DNA from: Phalacrocorax aristotelis
Taxonomy: Eukaryota; Chordata; Aves; Suliformes; Phalacrocoracidae
NCBI RefSeq assembly: GCF_949628215.1
Contig: NC_134280.1
Location: forward strand, 13,651,795-13,715,794
Direction of reading: 5' to 3'
DNA length: 64,000 bases
Below are positions 12,501-24,900 of the stretch, piece after piece. Under the pieces are notes generated by a model. That model ran no database searches and was not told the DNA's origin. It worked only from the letters and a program-made list of their open reading frames with translations. A program made the position numbers and the translations under genes. The first letter of the stretch is position 1. The number at the start of each line of letters is the position of its first letter.

Positions 12501-15500
12501 TAACTTTCCCAGCTCGATACATATTATTGATTCATCTTGCCTCGTGATGTGGTAAATGGCTTGAAGAGGTAGCTGATTTTACTGTAGCTTCCCTTGGTAG
12601 CTCTGTACTGCATACAGCGTCCTCCTTGCTCTGGCAGTAGCCAAAATCAGGTTCCTTTGCTTGCATCTGATCAGGTTATTTACATCCATGTAACTAAGAA
12701 TAAACTCGGGCTTATGACAGTGCCTCTTTATGCAGTAGTCCAGGTCTGCCAGCTTCCTTTCTGTTTGAGGTACTGAGTGTGAGGTTTGTGGTCATTTGAT
12801 GGAGATGAACCTGCTTCTTAGGCCCAGCACACAGGGGTGGTCCTCACTGAGGGGAATTATCTTGCGAGGAGGGAGGAGAGCCATAGTCAGCAATGTCTTC
12901 CAGCAGGACTCCTCCAAGTACAGACCACTCCGGGGAGCCCCTTCACAAGGCAGTGGCCAGCCTCTTGTCCCTGTCCCCATGTGCCAGGCTTGGCTGATGG
13001 GCACATGATAGACTGTACCACTGCCCAGTTGTCCAGCAGGGAGACTCTTGGCCTCAGGGCTTCCCTCCCAGTGAGGGAACCTGACAGCAAAGCTTGTGGT
13101 ATGAAACTACACTGTGCTGAGGGATCCTCCTCCACTTTCTTTAGAGAAAGACCCTCCAGTCCTTAATGCAAAGTAATTAATGTCTGTCTTCCTCTGCTTT
13201 CACATCATTGAAGCTGTAATGGGGGTAGGGACAGAGCCTGAGTTCTCTCAATACAAAGCCCTACCAGAAGTTGAGATAAGGAGGCTGAGACAATGTCTTG
13301 CTGGTTTTAACAGGGGTGGCTGCAAGATAACCTGCAGCCACATTAGCAGGAATTTGCTCCACAGGCTCAGAGACACCCCAGTGGAGCAAGGCTGGGTGTG
13401 TCAGTGTATTGCTGCAAGTGCACAGCCAGCCCTAGCCTGGAACCGCATTTTGGCTCTGCACCACAGAGCCTGCTGCTCCTGGCTGCTGGTGGCTTGCGGG
13501 GCCTGGCTGCAAACCTGGTGTTCCACCTAATCAAATTAGCTCACAGGGCGGTGCAGCATTCAGAAACAGTGGGGGTGTTTTCTGTCCCCCATGGTGTTCC
13601 TATTCTGTGCCATCTTGGACAGCAAAGAGCCAAAGGAAAAAGGCAGAAGTCAGACTCGGCAGCCCTGCATCCCCCTGCATGCCAGCCCCTTGGCACAGAC
13701 TGCAGCAGGAAGCCCAGTTTGCCAAGACCCATCTTAGAAAGCTACCTTGTCCTTAGCCATGCTCAAAACCTCCTAGCTCAAAACATTGCTTTGTGGTAAC
13801 TGATGCTCTAGCTCCGTGTGTCGTTACAGCGTGAGACCGCTGTGTTCCTCAGAAAGTCCAGAGGGATACTGACTGCATTGCATGAGTGATTCATGTGTCA
13901 CATTGTCAGAGGCCATCCGGTATCCAAGTGCAGTCATTGCATTGCTGATGAGTAGCCCTGCAGCTTGGTGATTATTATCTGGTTGCTGGTAATGGTTATT
14001 GGTGCCTTGGAGATGTTCCCTGGAGCAGAAACTGAACTCAGGCCAGAGTAGCTTTGCCTCAACTCAAGAGTCTGAACAGTCACTTCAGATGTAAAATGTT
14101 ACTTGTTCTTCTTGCAAAAAAATCCATCAGCTCTGTGGGCAATTCTAATGCATGGGAACACTTGCACTGACCGTGGAGCACTGGGCAAGCCAAGATAAAT
14201 GAGATAAAAGGTAAGTATCAGTTTGTCTTGTCACACAGCTGATATTAGGACTTTGAAGCCTATATCCAATTAAAGCAGCTGGGCAATTAACATCAAAACA
14301 ATTGAGCCTGGTCTTCATCGAGTGCATGTTGACATGGCTTCTGTAGCTGCAAGGAAGCCTTGGATTTATCTGAGTGGGTTTGCCCCTGCCCCCCCTTATC
14401 TCCATCTTGCAGAAATTTTGTTTCCAAACCTTGTTCTGTGCGACTTGTCAATAGCATCATGGTGGCAGCAATCTTCTGTCCATCTCTGTCTTCCTTCACC
14501 TCCAAAGCTATCCTGTGCACCTACCTGCCAACTTCCTGCTCATGCTGGCCCCTGAACAGTGAGGAACTGCTGTCACCAGCTTCCTGAGAGATACGGGGCA
14601 ACAGATTGGCAAAATGCTTTTTGGAAGAGTAGAAAATAGAGCTAGGCAGAAAATCTGAGGTAAATTGGGGCACAGTGAAGAGTCATACTGGGGATTAGAT
14701 CCCAAACATCATTCTAGGAAGCTTGGGGCAGAATCCTGCAGACCCTCAGCCACGGACACCCATCATGCGTTAGCCCAGTGGTGTCACAGTGTCCTTGTAC
14801 CTGGCAGCATTTCCCCAGGATACGTGGCACTCATTCAGGAGGAGCAAAAGCTTTGGGAACCTAGTGATTCCACCAGAGAAGGTGCTTATGCTGCCTTAGG
14901 CAAAGCAGTACAAATAACACACTTTTGGCTTGGTTCCACCATATGTGTAGAGAAAATAAAAAAGCATTTGTCTTCTTCCCCCCACCCCGCTTAGACTAAG
15001 CCAAGTTTAACACTTAGCTGGGCTCACCCATCAGCGGTACTGAGTGCACCTTCAGCACACCACCACTGAGGGCAGAACCGAGAACCTGGAGAAGGGCCCT
15101 TCTGTTCCCTCACTGTTGTAGCCTGGGGAAAAAAAGTATCTCTTCAAGCAATTTACAGACTCTTTTGTGGTCCCAGCCCAGCCACACTAGTGTCCCCAAA
15201 GCCCTAGCCAGCTCAATTACATCCATTTTATATATTTTAGGTTAAAAAAAAAATCCAACAAACAAACTTAAGCATCTAAATTGTGCTACTCTTGATTTAC
15301 ACCAAGTTTGCCTTCCTTTCTGCCTGAAATAAGAACTAGGCTGCTTTGTGCCCTTCTCTAACCTTTGTTCCACTGTTTAGGCTGGGAAAGTGGAAACCAG
15401 GTGAATGTTTGGACAGGCCCCAGCCTCTACCCTTCCGCAAAATGGTTTGCATTGAAATTGACTTTTAGTATCTTCCTGAAAAAAATGGGATTGTATTGGA

Positions 15501-15589
15501 ACTGGTAAAACTCTCATTTCCTTACTTCTCTTACAGTCCCTACCTCACAGAATCACTTGGAAGGAAACGGCATTTCCTCCAGGATTTCT

Positions 15590-15945
15590 TAGGGGGTTTT
15601 GTGGTGTGGTGTTTTGTTTTTTGTTTTCTTTTTTTCTTAATTATAAAATCCTTTCCTTTCACCTCCCAGCTGGAATTCCCAGAAGCACTCTCACATGAGC
15701 ATATCTCAGGGATGATGCCTTGCTCAGAGAAAATGCTGTAAATACCAACTGGTCTCCTGAAGGAACAAAGCGAAGGAAGCCACATAGCAACTGCTGTTGT
15801 CTGGCAAGTCAGAGGGGCACCATGCTTCTTAAATCAGCTCCCAGAGTGATTGTACATCATCGCTACTCAGGTGCCCTTTCCAGAAGATAACAGATGTCTG
15901 AAAAAAAAAAAACCCAACCAAAAAAAAAAAACCCACCACAAAAAG
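15590..15945. repeat. T-rich run (15590-15645) and A-rich run (15901-15945)
   Basis: A GT/T-rich stretch and, about 300 bases on, an A-rich stretch with CCAACC and CCACC interruptions flank ordinary sequence. Low-complexity A-rich runs of this type are common in bird DNA. No retrocopy body or target duplication was recognised between or next to them. Confidence 0.5.
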
Positions 15946-16334
15946 AGGGAGAAAGAAACAAGAAGAAAACAATAGTGAAAGGCCAAAAGCAGCTGCAAAG
16001 ACACCACCACAAGGACAGTTAATCTGGCGGTGTGTGAAGAGGCACATATGCTTCATGGACAGGACCTTTGATACCACGGGCCTGTCCTTGCCCACATACC
16101 TCCATTTCCTTACTGCTTGAGAGGGGAAGGCACCCGTGTCCTTCAAGGTAGCTAGAGCCAATGCCACCTTGTGCTCAGACAGTGGCTTGGAGCTGCTACA
16201 CTTGAACACAGGTCCCAGAGTTCAGGTAGTTCTGAATAATTACACTTCAGTTTTAGGAAACCTTACCTGACTTTCCTTAGTGCTCAAAGACTGCAAGGAG
16301 TGGAAGGCTACAGTGCTTGCAGATGCTGGAAGGT

Positions 16335-16425
16335 AGTTTTATTATCTCCTTTTGCAGATATCAGAGCTGAAACACAGGAATTGGAGTGTCTTGTCTGGAA
16401 GGACCCCAGGAAGTCAGGGAACAGA
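16335..16425 (-). mobile_element. Possible ancient MIR-like fragment
   Basis: TTATTATCTCCTTTTGCAGA then GAGCTGAAACACAGGAATTG follows the MIR reverse-strand order (ATTATCCCCATTTTACAGATG, GAAACTGAGGCACAGAG). It is heavily diverged. Confidence 0.3.
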
Positions 16426-17310
16426 CGTCAGTCTCGCATGTTACCAGGTTACAACCTGTTCACAGCATCTTGTACTCTGCAGCTGTAAGAGTTACAGTAT
16501 TTGCTTCATTCACACACTTCAGGGTGAGAAGTCACAATGTCAGTTTGTGGCTTCTCCAAATGATCTTTACCTGTGTCCACAAAAAGCTCAGGAGTGTAGA
16601 TCAATGTCCTGTGACCTCCTGCAGAGAGGCTATTAAAAGATAGCAAGAGGAGAAAGTGCTGCCTCCCTTTCAAGGCAAGGGGAGTTGGCTTTAATTTTTA
16701 AAATTAACTCACACAAGTGATTGATGAAGCAGTATTTCTGGAGAGGAGAGGAAACTGGCCATCTCCTGGGGCTAGGTCAAACATCTCATGATGCCAATTG
16801 CCTGCATAGGAGTACTTCTACCAAAATACTTCACACACTGAGGCCTGGCCAGAATCATCTGCTCTGGCTGAAGTGGAATGGCATCTGGAAATAAAATCTG
16901 GCTTGAGGCAATCAAGAAGGCATCAGAATCTCTCCCTGTTCATCAGGATCTTGAGTCAAAGGCTGTCTCGTTCAACGGTCTTAATACAATCCAGAGATGA
17001 TGTACCATCAGAGTATCACAAATTCCTAGGTGCCCGGTGGGGGACAAAGGAAGGCAATGCAAACCAGAGCTGGAGCTGAGAACAGTACCATCACTGGACA
17101 CAGTGCTGGCCTGTGAGGCCAGTTCCCATCATCACCAGCTGGAAAGAAAGGAAGTGATGGACTTCAGGGAGGATCTTTAGCTGTGGCTAGTGGAGAGTTT
17201 TGTGATTGCATTAGGAGACCCCGCACCAGCATCTGGGAGGCAGGAGGGTGTTAATTGCATTTATCTGTTTCCTCTTTCTTTATTAACTGCAATTCCTCTG
17301 ACCTCTGCAG

Positions 17311-17392
17311 AAGGAGGACATACAGAAAGAGGAGTATCAGCCATCTAATTACAGTGCCCGATTTTGCTGCTGCTTTTACACATTTATCAAAG
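17311..17392 (+). other. Possible exon in the long intron
   Basis: A long pyrimidine tract ending ACCTCTGCAG precedes 82 bases that end at ATCAAAG|GTATTA. One frame is open throughout (phase 0 in, phase 1 out). Entered in phase 1 it hits a TAA, so it does not fit between the CpG-island exons and 36217. It could be a UTR exon, an alternative first exon, or chance. Confidence 0.15.
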
Positions 17393-20300
17393 GTATTACC
17401 ATTGACTTCAGCAGAGTTGAGAAAGAGCCCTTGTTTCATCAAGTGGCATCAGATTAAGTTAGCAGGATTCTGTTCCAGGGCTTCTGACATGCTTTCAAAA
17501 TCCAGCCCTGATGCTGCCCAGGCTGCGGGTAATTTGATTCTGCTGGTGCTGATGGAAGCCCTGAGCAGCAGCAGAGATTGCACCTTAAGATCTGCATACT
17601 CAGATGGTAGTGCCTACTTCTTTGCATGTCTGGCTGATTTATTTTCATATGTAATGATCAGAAAAGCAAGCCAACACCCTCAGACATCCCTAGCTTATGG
17701 TAATTGTTGAAATCTAAACTTGATTTCAGTAAGAATTGTGGAAAAACAGAGCCATTACATTCTGCAGAAGTTGGTGCCTGAGGCAGAATGCTTCATGCCC
17801 TGGCAAAAATCAGTGATGTTAGCCAGCTGGTTTCTGTTTGAGAGACCATGTCAGTTTTAGCAGATGGCAGCTGCATCAGTGACAGGAGTCAGGGCCTCCC
17901 ACTTCACATGGAGAAAGCCCTTCAATCTTTAACTAGCCAATCTTTGACTTCATTTTATTTAAAGATTTTAGGCACTGTGTGGTGCTAAAGAGGATCTTGC
18001 TGAGCTCCTAACCTCAGCAGCAGCTGATACGTAATGAATTATTCAAGACTAGCCAGTTCCTTCATTAATTTTAATAAATCAAGTATTCCACCATGATCTA
18101 GGCAGTGCTGCCAGCTGGGATATGATGAGGTAAGCCCGTTATTTCTGGGGCCTTTTTCATTTGATCCAGGTTTGCACACCTGTGGGCCTTTATAGTTAAG
18201 AGATTTGTGGCAGATGGTGCTAGTTTGGGGTAGATCTACAGTGGGCAGAAGAGGCAACAGAACTCCCCCATCTCTCAGGAGCTGGAAAAACTCTGTCTTT
18301 ACACAGGGAATATGACTTTACATGTACAGAAATGGACTCAGCTGCTACATGCTGACATCCAGGGCCTGGACACCGCAGCAGCTGAGAGAGGCACTTCCCA
18401 TCTTTCATACAGACTCATTCCAAGGAAATTGTTCCTAGGTCTCTAATATTTCTCCAGAGCAGACAGACCATGGTGTTTATGAACCAATCCCATTTAGTAA
18501 GCATCTACATGGATCAATCTTACATGTAACACATGCACTCATTGGCACGCACACCTGTTAATACATATGCAAGCAGCTTCTCTTGGTACATGGCATATAA
18601 CCTGTCCAGGATGCTGATAAACTTCTTCACAGCGCAAAAACTGCTACAGCAAATGCAAAGTGACTCTGGTAACCTATCTTTCCCTCAGCTTCTGCTCAAA
18701 CTCAACAACAGAAAACGCTTTCTGACACTGAAGCACTAGTAGCACTTTCTGTACATCTCTTGAGTAGGCAGGAATACACTTGTCTCCGTTCATTCGCTAT
18801 CAACCTCAAAATTGCTCAGTCTGTTCTTTGCTTCTGCTCTCCTGGACAAATAAAAACCAATCTCATAATGGAGTCAAAGGCAAAAATATGCTGTATGTCC
18901 CCTATAGAATTTATTTTTTCTGTATTATGCTGTGTTGCGTAAAGAAGTCACATTGACCTATTTCCTTCTTTCTCTCCTCTTCTCTAAACTGTAGGTTACT
19001 CAGGGCAGGGGATTTTTCCAGCCCAGGTCTTGTTGAGGGTTTAGCACTGATGGCCTTTTTTCTTCCTGTACACAGGGCATGCAGTTTTTACTGGAGAGAA
19101 TTGGAGTGTTCAGCCCAAACCCATTTTTACTGTGGCTGCATGCAGCCCTGACTTTTCCTGTCTTCAGAGAGTTTAAATTGTCATGAGGACATGATCAGAT
19201 AGCTGCATGTTATAGCACATGCAAGGAAGGCAGAAATCTCTCTAGCTGCTTTTGTTATCATGTATTTCAGGAGAGGGAAAATGAACTGCTGAGGAGAAGA
19301 GAGGCTGCGCACCAGCAATGCTGAGCATGAATTGTTTACAGCCATGGTGATAAATTCAGTGCAGGGGTTAGCCCATGAGTATCTAACCTGCCAGCATCTA
19401 TGTGGTGCATACTCTCATGAATGTGCTGCTGGTAAGACATCCAAGTACAGCAGCTTATCCACAGATCTGGCATCAACACTCGGTTTGATTGATAGATGAA
19501 AGACAGACCTTGCTAAAGGAAGGTCACAGTTATGGCAGATTTAATGATTTGATCTTTGGGGAGGGAACGTGAAAGAATAGCACTTAATTGTAAGAAATAA
19601 GTGTGTGGCTCCTCAGAGTGTATTAAATAGCAATATCCATATATCTGTGTTTCAAGAAGTGGGAGGGACATTTGGAGATCCCTGCAACCATTGCACCTGC
19701 CAGCTCTCCTAGTCTGCCTCACACAGACATTGGGCTGTTTCCTGTGCCCGAGCCATTCCCATTAATCATCACAGCCCCAGAAAATTGTTCTAGAGGTTAA
19801 ATATCTTCACTATGAAATCATGCACCTTTCTATATCCTGCTTTATTCTAGCTTCTGTTCTCAACCAACATCAATGTGCTGCACTTATGAAATGTATTTTC
19901 CAAACTGATCTGAATCTAAGACCACTCTTATCTCATGTTTTGGTATTAAAAAAAAAAATCCTCTCAGATTAATGCTGCAGAGCTCCCAAGACAGTTATTA
20001 CTGAGCAGCTGACAGAGGTAGCTTTCTACTTACTCAACATTCATGGCACCACTACTGACTAGTTCCACTTAATTTTTGGAATGACACTATGCTGTTTTTA
20101 GGACCCAGTGTGTTTCAGCTCCTTCATGCCATCATTAATCCTGAAGCTTTTTAATTTTCCCTGTGCCTCTTTTCCCTTACCAGTTCTGTGCAATTCTTAG
20201 CCTGTCATTTTTATTTACTACCTTCTGTTTTTCCAGTGTTTATACACATAACACACTTGTTTTCACTTTACCAATAAATGCAAATCCTATTTTTTTCCCA

Positions 20301-21293
20301 AACCAAAATATTTACTTTCCTTGACCACCAGATTGTGGCTATTTGAACATTTAGCAAAAAAAAAAAAAGACGCTTGCAATTATCATTTGTACTTTTCTAC
20401 TCAAACTCCCTTTATTGCCCAGCTCATGGTTGTTTTCAGCTCTCTGAAACTGACATTTTTAGAGTCGTAATGATGGATAATTGGTTTGCACTGGGCTCTG
20501 TTTGCACACAGCAAATATAACTGTGTAGTGATCATTGGTAACTAGGCAACCAGTTATGTTTTTAATTCTGTGATCAATTTCTTGCTATCTGTCAAGATTA
20601 AGCCTAACACAGCATGTGCCCACAAGGGATACAACAATTTTTGGAGGTAAGAACCCATCATCTGTAAGGTTGGGAGTAATGTCTGCATGAGGCCCCCTGC
20701 TTACTGCTCTGACCTCAGTCTCTTACAGGCATGTAGCCTTTTTCTCTTTCAGTGGATGTGAATATTTAATGGTCTTTTAGTCTTGATGGTTAAGATAAGC
20801 ATTATCCAGAAGCAGTTAATTGGCTGCCACATATTTTTCTGTGATTTAGGCAGTAACAGCAAACACATTTTTGCCCTTTATCTGTTAAAGCAAATCCTTA
20901 GCATTCAAAGGCTCTCGTTGGGTGGTTTGCCATTCAGAAGTCAGAAGGCCACTCATGAAAGGCTTGAGTTGCTTTGCTCCTACATCCTGGAGGGTCTGGC
21001 AGTGGTTGCTGCATGGGACCTTTGAAAACTCTTGATTTTCTACTTTCTTGTTCTATGTGAACAATTATTTCTTCTGTTTAACCTGGTGAAGTAATACTTG
21101 CCAAACCCAAGGTCTTGGAAAACTCCCTGTGAGGGAGCAAGTCAGGGTGGATGTCTCTGGAAAGGAAGGTGAGATGGAGGCCAGGCAGAAGGGCAAGCTG
21201 AAACAGCAACCTTGGACAAGGGGTACAGTCCCACTATACCCAAATGGGAAGAGCAGAGTGGGCCCCATGACTGTATCTTGGTTCAGCCAACGG

Positions 21294-21383
21294 TCCAATA
21301 AGCACCAGAGAAAGCCATAGTCCCAACACAGCAATGATGTCACCCAAGAAGTCACATTGGCCAGGCCAGAATCAGTATATATA
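21294..21383 (+). promoter_or_regulatory. Possible TATA promoter (CCAAT, CRE-like, inverted CCAAT, TATATATA)
   Basis: CCAAT is at 21294-21298, TGATGTCA (CRE-like) at 21335-21342, ATTGG (inverted CCAAT) at 21356-21360 and TATATATA at 21376-21383. Order and spacing fit a classic vertebrate promoter. A possible first-exon donor (TCAAG|GTAATT) follows about 100 bases downstream, near 21485. No protein start is evident, so this would drive a non-coding or alternative 5' transcript. Chance is a real alternative. Confidence 0.25.
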
Positions 21384-21902
21384 CAGCCTTACTCAGGCAG
21401 GGACCAGGACAAGGACTTAAATGCAGCTCCCAGGCCAGTGGGTGGCAGGACAAAGGGTGGAGGTCCCAGAAGAGGCTGGTCAAGGTAATTACAGGCTGTC
21501 GTACTCAGGGCTCTGACACTCGTCAGCTAGGCCTGGATCTGCTCTGCTACCCAACTTCAGTTTCAGAGGGATCACTAGTAGACACTTCATATAAAAGAAA
21601 TCCTTTTTAGCTTCATGCAGAAAAACGATGGCCCATCTGGAGCAGGTTGTAACAACTCTTCCGTCACTGTCCATCTGCAACAAATGTTATATGGTGCTTA
21701 GAAAGAAACCTTTACAAGCTCCGTCTCCAGACGCTCTTTGCAACTTCTTGCTGTTGCTGCTTGCTGAAAAGAGCCATATGGATTTTGTACTGAATGTTGC
21801 ATAAATGCTAATATGTAAGTACACTTAGAGGTGGCATATGGGCAATAGTAAATGGAAATGAGTGCTTTTTCGGTTCAGATTACACAGGCAAGTTCAGTGA
21901 AG

Positions 21903-21975
21903 CCAGATGCTGCAGTGGGTTAGTCAGGAAGCTTCATTCACCTGGAGTCCCAGGTTCAGATCTTGATTGGGGTTA
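21903..21975 (+). mobile_element. Possible tRNA-derived SINE head with B-box-like motif
   Basis: CAGTGGGTTAGTCAGGAAGC is followed 30 bases on by AGGTTCAGATCTTG, which resembles the pol III B box (GGTTCGAATCC). The spacing is like the head of an amniote tRNA-SINE. No target duplications are visible. Confidence 0.28.
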
Positions 21976-24900
21976 TTTCTGCGCTTGGGCACTGGCTGAC
22001 TTTGTCAACAGCATTGATGTTTGCTGGCAGGTGTAGAAAATCCTGAAGACTTGATCCATTGTGAAAAAAAAAACCCACAACATACAGTTTGAGCTGGGCG
22101 ATATTGTAGACCAGTCAGAGACAGAGATCTCTGTCCTTTGGGGTACTATAGGTACAAATGCAGATGTTGGAGTTATTTCTGTCCATTTAGAAAAGTCGTG
22201 TTGTAGTCTAATAGCTGTCAACAGTCTGCTATAGAATCATGTAATATAACTAGTAGATGAAGGAAGTTCTGTTAGCTTTGAATCCTTGCTGAGCATGGGA
22301 AAGTCCTGGGATACAGGGGTGTCTGTGGGCTTCAGTGCCCTCTCTGTCAGGGAGGGAAATGTGATTCATTCTGCAGCAGCGTGTCACAGCTCCTGTTGTG
22401 CCTGCCCTGATCAGGGAGCAGGAGCATTCTCTGTGCTCAGGCAACAGGTATTTGAGCCACGTCTGAAGGCTCTGGACCGAGTCCCATCTGGCAACCTCCA
22501 GGCGAGCTATGTCTGCACAGTAACTGGCTGTGTTAAGAAATCTCCTACAAAATGAACTTTACTCTTTTCTATTTTTCAGTGTTTGGGGGATTTACTCGTA
22601 GAGCCCCAAGCAGGAAAGAAATCCAGCTTGAGCAGAGATGGAAATTTTTCATGCAGCTGTAGATAGAGCATCCCCTTTGATGATAATACCATAATTTTAT
22701 CTGCTCTGATTAAAAGGTTAATTAGATTTAGCGCATTTATACACAAAGGAAAAATGACAGCATCCTGACAGATTTGTGCAACTTGCTCAGGGGTTAGCTT
22801 ACAATAAATCCACTGTGGTCACTGCATTCACCACTTCTGTCACAGCCTGATGTCCCTTGTTTATAGCCTCGCCTGCAACATTAAATAGCAGCCATAAAAC
22901 ATTTTGCCACTGGTCCTGCCAGCTGATGAGTCCATTTTAAAGCCTGCTCATTGCATTGCGTGCATTTCTCTTTGCATAGGGAAGTAGTTAGTTTTGAATG
23001 TCACCCAGTCCTACGGAGGCAAGTGGGAAGATGGATTATGCTGGCAGCGATCCATCCATCTGTTCATCTGCCAACACTAATGTTTAGCTTTTCAGGCTCC
23101 CAGTTGTCTTAAATAATGCTGACCTACAGGATCTGGGGTGGGAAAGGTCATGTAGCTCATTTTGTCTTCTTTCCTTAAGTAGTAATTAAACTTTCTGAGG
23201 TGTTATAGCTACATGCAGGAATTGTTGATGGGAAGTATTTATGAAGTTGAGGTCAAATGCTTTTCTGAGATGCTGTGTTGCATGAGACTTACCACCACAT
23301 TGGCTGCAGCATCTCCACTGTATCTTCTAATAATACTCCTTAAAAAAGGTGTTTACAAAGGATTCCTATCTGTTTCTCATGAGCGATTGCGTGTCTGCAT
23401 AGACAATATTTCCTCTCTTTTGACTGATATTTCCAAGCTGTATCTTTAGAGTGGTTTGTCTCTCCTTGCTGTAGAGTGTTCAGCTTTGGGTAGGGGTAGG
23501 TACTTTGGGACAAGCACAAAGGCTGCAGACTTTCAGTGCTGTGCAGGAGCCAAATTATTAGAAGAAAGCTGGTTGTTTGCCTGCAGCTCAGCTGTGATGC
23601 TCTTGGTTCAGCTCTTAGCACTGCCTTCGTAATATAAATGTGCGTGCAAGGGCTCTCATCAGCTACTATGATCTGTGTCTTATTTTTTCCCAGTTACAAA
23701 AAAATTAAAGGTTAACAAGAATGTAGCAACCTTCATGAGACCCTTGGAATGTTTTGCAGAATAGAATGAAAGTAATGGCACCTAACTCCGATTGTGAGGG
23801 AAATAGAGAGTCCAGAGCTGGTTAGGAACAGCCAGCATCAGACCCTGCAGCAAGTTAGTGGCCTAGGAAGGGCATGGGGTATCTTTTGACTCTGGATCCA
23901 GGGTGGGTCTTCTTCACACTTAACGTCATAGGGACTATATGATGTAGCTAATATCTGAGATCCACAGCACGGGAAGAAGGGACCTGGCTTACTGTTTTCT
24001 CTTCTCTCTCACTTACTTAGAAAGAGCTGCAGAACTGCTGCATTTACTCTTTTCTTCACAGTCTTACATGTGCAATGGCTAACCTGCATTGTGAGATGCA
24101 GCTTACTTGCACAAAGTATCCAGTGCATTTGAGCAAACACCACCATTTTCTTACATCTGGCTCTAAACAAAGGGTCATATCCTGCCTCCTCCTCAGTCAT
24201 CTTTCACTATAGAGGAGGAACTGGTGGAGCACCAAAAAGAAAGAGTCCATTGGCAATATTGTTAAGTTAAAATACATAGATGTGATTAGGAGCACTGAAA
24301 GAGCATATGCATTGGTATGCCTGTGGGGGCAGGTGAGGCCAGGTTTGGCTGTGGTGAGAAATCCCATAGATGCCCATTGTCTCCAGTCTGATCTCTCCAA
24401 ACCCCATTCCTGTGCGGTCACCTGGGAGTTAATGCATGGATGGAGTAAAAGACAGCAGAGAGATTCTCTTACCTTGAATGCATCTGGTATTGTTTTAAGT
24501 TAAATATCTTGATAGAGCGGATCTACTCTGAGAAACCTTTGGTGACCAGCTGTTTAGGGCACACCACACTTGGAAAGTTGCCTTCTGGAATATGCGCTCT
24601 TCCCAGTGTGCTGGGATTTGTGCCTAAGGACATTTACCCTGGACACTTCTGCTCAGCCCTGAGCTGCTCCAGGCAGTTCACCAGCTGCCATGTCTCTGCA
24701 GTCACAAGGTCGTTAGCAGAAAAATTATAGCTGCATACACAGTAGAACAACAGTTCTCCACAGACAGATCTGATTTCAAGAAGCTATTATATACCTATAG
24801 CTTTCTCTCTCTCCCAGTGCAATAAACCAGTTTCTGCCCGTCTGGCCCCACCTGTTTGTAAAATACCTCCTTTCTTCCACCCATAGCACTCACAGCCCCC

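Noticed and set aside
15901-15945. A-rich run as the tail of a processed retrocopy
   Set aside because: No spliced-gene body, no target-site duplication; such A-rich runs are common low-complexity DNA.
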